NCBI RefSeq assembly: GCF_006265115.1
Contig: NZ_SMDR01000005.1
Span: 106,352-170,351, forward strand
DNA length: 64,000 nt
From: Arenimonas terrae
Lineage (GTDB): Bacteria > Pseudomonadota > Gammaproteobacteria > Xanthomonadales > Xanthomonadaceae
Direction: 5' to 3'
A program made the position numbers and the translations under genes. The notes beneath the pieces are model-generated. The model was not told the DNA's origin. It saw only the letters and a program-made list of their open reading frames with translations, and searched no databases. Below, piece by piece: positions 59,496 through 64,000 of the stretch (positions within the stretch are counted from its first letter, which is position 1; each line of letters starts with the position of its first letter).

Positions 59496-60638
59496 TCAGG
59501 AGGCGTGGATGGCGCCCAGCACGCGTGGACCGCGCGCGCCCGTCACCGAGGGCAGGTTGCCGGGGCGGCCCGCCAGCGTTTCCCGCGCCAGCCAGGCGAA
59601 ACCCGCCGCTTCGATGAAATCCGGATCCAGGCCGACGCTGGCCGTGCTGGCGACCGCCAGGCCGGGCAGGCGCGCGGCGAGCCGCGACATCAGCAGCGGG
59701 TTGTGCACGCCACCGCCGCAGCCGAGCACCCGCTGCGTGGCCGGCTGCGTCTCGAGCAGGGCGCGGGCGACGGTGGCGGCGGTGAGTTCGCAGAGCGTGG
59801 CCTGCACGTCGGCGGGCGCCAGGGCGCTGTCGCCCAGGCGATCCTGGAGCCACTGCAGCTGGAACTGGTCGCGGCCGGTGCTTTTGGGGGGTGGCTCGCT
59901 GAACCAGGGTTCCGCGAGCAGGCGCGCCAGGAGCGCGTCATCGACGCTGCCCGCGCGTCCGAACGTTGCGTCGCGGTCGTAGGGCTGGCCGGTGTGCAGC
60001 GCGCACCAGGCATCCATCAGTCCGTTGGCCGGGCCAGTGTCGAACCCGCGCACCTCGCCTTCGCGCGGCAGCAGGGTCAGGTTGGCGATGCCGCCGAGGT
60101 TGAGGATCGCGCGGTCTTCGGCCGGCGAGCGCAGCACCGCGGCGTGGAAGGCCGGCATCAGTGGTGCGCCCTGGCCGCCGGCGGCGACGTCGCGCCGTCG
60201 GAAATCGGCGACCGTGGCGATGCCGGTGGCTTCGGCGATGACGTTGGCATCGCCCAGCTGCTGGGTGAAGGGGGCGGCGCCGCGCGGGTCGTGGCGCAGG
60301 GTCTGGCCATGCGAACCGATCGCGGCCACCGCGGCCGCCGGCGTGCCGCTGTCGCGCAGCGCCTGCATTGCCGCCGCGGCGAAGGCCTGGCCGATGCGGG
60401 TGTCCAGGCGACCGACGGCATCGAGGTTGATCAGTGCGTCCGCCTGCGACAGCCGCAGGACTTCGCCGGCCAGTTCCGGAGGCAGCGGATAGGTGCGGCC
60501 AAACACCAGGCGCGGCGCCGGATCGAAGGCGACCAGGGCGGTGTCGATGCCGTCAACGCTGGTGCCAGAGATCAGGCCAAGAAAAAGCCCGCCGGAGCCG
60601 GCGGGCAGGTCGTTCACGGGCTGCGGATCGACCGCCAT
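59496..60638 (-). CDS. anmK: Anhydro-N-acetylmuramic acid kinase
   Basis: 380 residues. Cleaves and phosphorylates anhydroMurNAc to MurNAc-6-P in cell-wall recycling. The N-terminal ATP motif [13 protein letters not shown], the [11 protein letters not shown] block and [14 protein letters not shown] are present. It starts 4 bases after the mepM-type gene stop. Codons ~11-19 form a perfect intrinsic terminator. It works on muropeptides delivered by the nearby AmpG. Confidence 0.95.
   Translation of the reverse strand: MAVDPQPVNDLPAGSGGLFLGLISGTSVDGIDTALVAFDPAPRLVFGRTYPLPPELAGEVLRLSQADALINLDAVGRLDTRIGQAFAAAAMQALRDSGTPAAAVAAIGSHGQTLRHDPRGAAPFTQQLGDANVIAEATGIATVADFRRRDVAAGGQGAPLMPAFHAAVLRSPAEDRAILNLGGIANLTLLPREGEVRGFDTGPANGLMDAWCALHTGQPYDRDATFGRAGSVDDALLARLLAEPWFSEPPPKSTGRDQFQLQWLQDRLGDSALAPADVQATLCELTAATVARALLETQPATQRVLGCGGGVHNPLLMSRLAARLPGLAVASTASVGLDPDFIEAAGFAWLARETLAGRPGNLPSVTGARGPRVLGAIHAS
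60582..60606 (-). terminator. Intrinsic terminator inside the 5' end of anmK
   Basis: The minus strand has GCCCGCCG, a 4-base loop, CGGCGGGC, then T5. It begins 32 bases into anmK and encodes in frame the residues PAGSGGLFL. Well placed to end the upstream endopeptidase transcript, or to attenuate anmK unless ribosomes cover it. Confidence 0.75.
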
Positions 60639-60642
60639 GCGG

Positions 60643-61938
60643 TCAGCGTGCGGCGAGGCGCACGCCCTCCACGCGCTTGAGCTGCGCCATCGCCGGCGCG
60701 GTCGCCGCGCGGAAGCGGGCCAGTTCGGCGCCGGCCAGCGGATCGGGCTTGGGCATGGTCACCGTCAGCGGGTCGCGGTGCACGCCCTTGACGCGGAATT
60801 CGTAGTGCAGGTGCGGACCGCTGGCGAGGCCGGTCATGCCGACGTAGCCGATGGTGGCGCCCTGCGAAACGCGGCTGCCGGTCTTGAACTTGCCGAACCG
60901 GGACATGTGGCCGTACAGCGTGGTGGTGCCATTGCCATGGTCGAGCACGACAGTGCGGCCGTAGCCGTTCTGCCAGCCGACGAAGCTGACGCGGGCGTCG
61001 CCCGCCGCCATGATCGGCGTGCCGGTGCCGGCGGCATAGTCCACGCCCTTGTGCGCACGCACGGTGCCCAGCACCGGGTGGCGACGGTTGGGGTTGAAGC
61101 GCGAGCTGATGCGCGCGAACTCGATCGGCATGCGCATGAAGCTCTTCTTCAGCGGACGGCCGCTGAGGTCGAAGTACTCGTCCTTGCCGTTGCGCTGGTA
61201 GCGCAGCGCGGTGAACTCCTTGCCGCGGTTGACGAAGCTGGCGGCGACCACGCCGCCGCTGCGCAGGCGCTCGCCGTCGCGCCAGATTTCCTCGTACACG
61301 ACCTGGAAACGGTCGCCGTCGCGCAGGTCCTGGGTGAAGTCGATGTCGTAGGAGAAGGCGTTGGCCATCTGGTTGATGGCGGCGTTGCTCAGGCCTGCCT
61401 TGGCACCGGCGGCGTACAGCGAGCTGGTGATCTCGCCGCTGGCGACCATCACGCGGCGCTCGAGCGGCCGTTCGATCACGTTTTCCTTGATCTTGTCGCC
61501 GGCGAGGGTGAGCTCGACGCGGCTGGCCTCGTCGCGCTCGAAGCGCAGGCCGCGCAGCTGGCCGTCGTTGCCCAGGTCGAAGGCGATCTCGGCACCGGCG
61601 CGCAGCCGCGAAAGCGTGCGGGCGCTGGGCTGCTCGAGCACGCGGTGCATCACCGAGGCCGGAACGCCCATCTGTTCGAACACGGCGCCCAGGGTCTGGC
61701 CGCTCTGCACGCGCACGACCTGCCAGGCGCTGCTGCCGGCGGCCTGGGCGGCCTTGCCGACCAAGGGCGGCAGCGGCAGGCTGAGCGTCGCGCGGTCGTT
61801 CGCGCTCGCGCTGCGCATGGCGCTGGCGAAGCCGGGAACGATGGTGACGATCAACAGTGCGAGGAAGGCGAAGAGGCTGGCCAGCACCCAGTGCTCACGC
61901 GACCAGCGGCCGAGGGGGGAGGATTCGTGGTGATGCAA
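60643..61938 (-). CDS. mepM: M23 murein DD-endopeptidase (MepM/YebA type)
   Basis: 431 residues. A single membrane anchor ([21 protein letters not shown], ~17-37) precedes an OapA/LysM-like region ([18 protein letters not shown]), a linker domain and a C-terminal LytM zinc peptidase with HKGVD and HLHYE motifs. It cleaves peptide cross-links to permit wall growth. Gene order mepM-anmK-(opposite) tyrS is characteristic of this group and of Pseudomonas. Confidence 0.93.
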   Translation of the reverse strand: MHHHESSPLGRWSREHWVLASLFAFLALLIVTIVPGFASAMRSASANDRATLSLPLPPLVGKAAQAAGSSAWQVVRVQSGQTLGAVFEQMGVPASVMHRVLEQPSARTLSRLRAGAEIAFDLGNDGQLRGLRFERDEASRVELTLAGDKIKENVIERPLERRVMVASGEITSSLYAAGAKAGLSNAAINQMANAFSYDIDFTQDLRDGDRFQVVYEEIWRDGERLRSGGVVAASFVNRGKEFTALRYQRNGKDEYFDLSGRPLKKSFMRMPIEFARISSRFNPNRRHPVLGTVRAHKGVDYAAGTGTPIMAAGDARVSFVGWQNGYGRTVVLDHGNGTTTLYGHMSRFGKFKTGSRVSQGATIGYVGMTGLASGPHLHYEFRVKGVHRDPLTVTMPKPDPLAGAELARFRAATAPAMAQLKRVEGVRLAAR

Positions 61939-61972
61939 AGGGATCTTCCCCGCGTGGGCTCAAAGTCGCGGT

Positions 61973-62002
61973 ACGATAACCAGAGCGAAATAGTTGCGTC
62001 AA
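61973..62002 (-). promoter_or_regulatory. Candidate mepM promoter within a dyad
   Basis: On the minus strand TTGACG (62002-61997) and TATCGT (61978-61973) are 18 bases apart. The region also forms a plus-strand hairpin (AACCAGA-GCGA pairing with TCGC-ATCTGGTT, 61978-62021) followed by T7, which could be a plus-strand terminator or an operator. Confidence 0.5.
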
Positions 62003-62116
62003 ACCCTTGTCGCATCTGGTTTTTTTGCCCTCCGCACTTTAACTTTCTATTAACCTGCGTTTAACGCCGAGGCCCTTGCCGGAGCCCTGGCCCTGAATAC
62101 GAGCCCCGATACGTTC

Positions 62117-63328
62117 ATGTCCGACCTGAAGCACGCCCTCGAAACCATCGCCCGTGGCGCCGAAGAGATCCTCAAGCCCGAGGAGCTGGCTGCCCGCCTG
62201 GCCCTGGGCCGCCCGCTGCGCATCAAGGCCGGCTTCGACCCGACCGCGCCGGACCTGCACATCGGCCATACGGTGCTGCTCAACAAGATGCGGCAGTTCC
62301 AGGACCTGGGCCACCAGGTGATCTTCCTGATCGGTGACTTCACCGGGATGATCGGCGACCCGACCGGCAAGAACGCCACCCGCAAGCCGCTGACCCGCGA
62401 GGACGTCCTGGCGAACGCGCAGACCTATGCCGACCAGGTGTTTAAGGTGTTGGACAAGGAGCGCACCGAGGTGCGTTTCAACTCCGAGTGGTTCAGCCAG
62501 ATGTCGGCTGCCGACATGATCAAGCTGGCGGCGCAGCACACCGTGGCGCGCATGCTCGAGCGCGACGACTTCGCCAAGCGGTACGCCGGGCAGCAGCCGA
62601 TCGCCATCCACGAATTCCTCTATCCGCTGGTGCAGGGCTATGACTCGGTGGCGCTCAAGGCCGACGTCGAGCTCGGCGGCACCGACCAGAAGTTCAACCT
62701 GCTGATGGGGCGCGGGCTGCAGGAGCATTTTGGCCAGCCGCCGCAGATCGTGCTGACGATGCCGCTGCTCGAGGGCCTGGACGGCGTCAACAAGATGTCC
62801 AAGTCGCTGGGCAACTACATCGGCATCAACGAGCCGGCGATCGACATCGTCACCAAGACGCTCAAGATCGGCGACGAGCTGATGTGGCGCTGGTTCGAAC
62901 TGCTCAGCTTCGAGGTGTCGCTGGCAGAGCTGGCGCGCATGAAAGCCGACATCGCGTCGGGCGCGCTCAATCCGCGGGATGCGAAGCTGCGCCTGGCGCG
63001 AGAGCTCGCCGCCCGCTTCCATGGCGCGACCGCTGCGGAAACGGCGATCGCGGGATGGCATGCGGTCGTGCGCGGCGAGGGCGACACGTCGCTGCTTCCG
63101 CTGGCCGAGATCGCGGTGCCTGCAGAGGGGCTGCGGATCGCGGCCTTGCTGACCGCCGCCGGCCTCGCCGGCAGCAATTCGGAGGCTTCGCGCAAGCTCA
63201 AGGAGCGGGCGGTAAAGGTCGACGCCGAGGTGTTCGAGGATGCGCAGCGGCTGTTCACGCCGGGTTTTGAGGGCGTGCTGCAGGTTGGCAAGCGCAACTT
63301 CGCCCGAGTGCGCCTGATCCCGGCCTGA
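62117..63328 (+). CDS. tyrS: Tyrosyl-tRNA synthetase
   Basis: 403 residues. Class Ic synthetase with HIGH in [19 protein letters not shown] in [11 protein letters not shown] and a C-terminal S4 RNA-binding domain ([19 protein letters not shown]). Sequence type is the shorter gammaproteobacterial TyrS with these canonical motifs. Divergent from mepM. In Xanthomonas the rRNA operon lies just downstream of tyrS, matching the promoter at the window end. Confidence 0.96.
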   Translation: MSDLKHALETIARGAEEILKPEELAARLALGRPLRIKAGFDPTAPDLHIGHTVLLNKMRQFQDLGHQVIFLIGDFTGMIGDPTGKNATRKPLTREDVLANAQTYADQVFKVLDKERTEVRFNSEWFSQMSAADMIKLAAQHTVARMLERDDFAKRYAGQQPIAIHEFLYPLVQGYDSVALKADVELGGTDQKFNLLMGRGLQEHFGQPPQIVLTMPLLEGLDGVNKMSKSLGNYIGINEPAIDIVTKTLKIGDELMWRWFELLSFEVSLAELARMKADIASGALNPRDAKLRLARELAARFHGATAAETAIAGWHAVVRGEGDTSLLPLAEIAVPAEGLRIAALLTAAGLAGSNSEASRKLKERAVKVDAEVFEDAQRLFTPGFEGVLQVGKRNFARVRLIPA

Positions 63329-63353
63329 TTCGGCATTCCAAGCGGAGCGTGGC

Positions 63354-63839
63354 ATGGACGGCATCCTGGACAACTGGCAGCTGCAGCTGCAGGTGCTCGG
63401 CACCACCGCCTACGCGATGCTGCTGGGTGGGGCGATTGGCTTCGAGCGCGAGATGAAGAACCGGCCGGCGGGATTTCGCACGCACATGTTGGTGGCGGGC
63501 GCCGCGGCGCTGCTGGTGGGGTTGGTGGACCTTCTGGCGCAGCGCTATTCGGCCGAAGCCTATCGGGAGCTCGTGCGCATCGACCCTATCCGCCTGATCG
63601 AGGCCATGGTGGCGGCCGTGGGCTTCCTTGGCGCCGGCACGATCTTCCGGAACCGGGGCGAGAATGTGGTGTCCGGCATCACGACGGCGGCATCGCTGCT
63701 CATGGTGGCGGTGATCGGCATCGCTGCGGGCGTGCACAGCCACGTGCTGGCCGTGGGAGCGACCCTGCTGACCCTGGCGGTTCTGCTGTTGCTGGGCTGG
63801 GTCGAGAACCGGAATGGCCAGGCCGGGCCTCCGGGCTGA
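63354..63839 (+). CDS. MgtC/SapB family membrane protein
   Basis: 161 residues with about five membrane helices. The MgtC signature LLGGAIGFEREMKNRPAGFRTHMLV is intact, and FLGAGTIFRNRGENVVSGITTAASL is the second conserved block. The family is linked to magnesium limitation and to inhibition of F-ATP synthase in pathogens; the C-terminal ACT-like domain of full MgtC is absent. It lies 25 bases after tyrS. Confidence 0.88.
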   Translation: MDGILDNWQLQLQVLGTTAYAMLLGGAIGFEREMKNRPAGFRTHMLVAGAAALLVGLVDLLAQRYSAEAYRELVRIDPIRLIEAMVAAVGFLGAGTIFRNRGENVVSGITTAASLLMVAVIGIAAGVHSHVLAVGATLLTLAVLLLLGWVENRNGQAGPPG

Positions 63840-63856
63840 ACGCCGACCCGGCGTTC
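63838..63856 (+). terminator. Possible hairpin after mgtC-like gene
   Basis: GAACGCCG pairs with CGGCGTTC around a 3-base loop, overlapping the stop codon. It is followed by TCGCATCTCTTCGC instead of a T-run, so terminator activity would be weak. Confidence 0.4.
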
Positions 63857-63974
63857 TCGCATCTCTTCGCGCCGCCTCTTCCCAAATCCCTCTCCTGTCG
63901 CTATTCTTCGCGGCCCTTCACCGGCCGGGTTGATTGGACGGGGGTGGGGTTCGAAGAAAGTCGGTTTTAGGGTG

Positions 63975-64000
63975 TTGACGAACTTCGAAAGCGCCGTATA
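63975..64000 (+). promoter_or_regulatory. Probable rRNA operon promoter (edge of window)
   Basis: TTGACG at 63975-63980 and TATA at 63997-64000 are 16 bases apart; the -10 box is cut by the window edge. An AT-richer stretch (GAAGAAAGTCGGTTTTAG) sits upstream like an UP element. Strong form, GC-rich discriminator context and location after tyrS suggest the 16S-23S-5S operon follows. Confidence 0.6.

Noticed and set aside
61978..62026. T-box riboswitch in the tyrS leader
   Set aside because: T-boxes are essentially absent from gammaproteobacteria and no T-box sequence or specifier loop is visible; only a dyad followed by Ts is present.

Overview
The window is about 64 kb of very GC-rich, densely packed chromosome. 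Gene content and order point to the Xanthomonadaceae/Lysobacteraceae (Lysobacter, Luteimonas, Pseudoxanthomonas and relatives): tatABC, separate glyQ/glyS, radC-coaBC-dut-algC-pyrE-xth, ubiK-comM beside amtB/PII, speE/speA, and anmK-mepM-tyrS ending at what looks like an rRNA promoter. This placement is inferred from protein families and synteny, not from a search. I see no tRNA, rRNA, CRISPR array, transposase or prophage gene. No stretch longer than about 255 bases lacks a gene.

Layout. 1-3.6 kb: tail of a TonB-dependent siderophore receptor, a PiuC-type dioxygenase and a PiuB-type flavoreductase (iron uptake). 3.7-20.5 kb: glycyl-tRNA synthetase, amidotransferase, Tat translocase, ferrochelatase, lipoproteins, RdgC, TtcA and PlsB. 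20.5-28 kb: pyrF, an e(P4)-like phosphatase, a large TPR protein of unknown function, Rep helicase, ArfB and an acyltransferase. 28-32 kb: LysR regulator divergent from the glyoxylate shunt genes aceB and aceA. 32.3-36 kb: a cyclic-nucleotide-binding GGDEF protein followed by a class III cyclase-like TPR protein. 36-38 kb: a small RiPP-like locus with two paralogous precursor peptides and a divergent SagB-like dehydrogenase. 38-46.5 kb: GFA protein, comM, ubiK, amtB-PII, and polyamine genes speE/speA. 46.5-50.5 kb: SPOR protein, argS, HD-type protein. 50.6-59.5 kb: radC, coaBC, dut, membrane-anchored algC, pyrE, an ExoIII/Crc-like nuclease and AmpG. 59.5-64 kb: AnmK, MepM-type endopeptidase, TyrS, MgtC and the rRNA promoter.

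The most interesting part is the 36-38 kb locus. Two peptides of 95 and 101 residues align without a gap over 91 positions, share an NHLP-type leader and an invariant Cys plus Ser/Thr set in the tail, and sit opposite a nitroreductase-fold enzyme with a possible leader-binding domain at its N-terminus. No YcaO cyclodehydratase, transporter or protease is in the window.

Non-coding structure is also notable: two copies of a GGGGTCAGAGT palindrome fused to the stop codons of ttcA and rep; two copies of a GGAAGTAG palindromic repeat; a perfect intrinsic terminator inside the first codons of anmK; and two candidate small RNAs defined by orphan or distant terminators (minus strand near 20.6 kb, plus strand near 49.4 kb).
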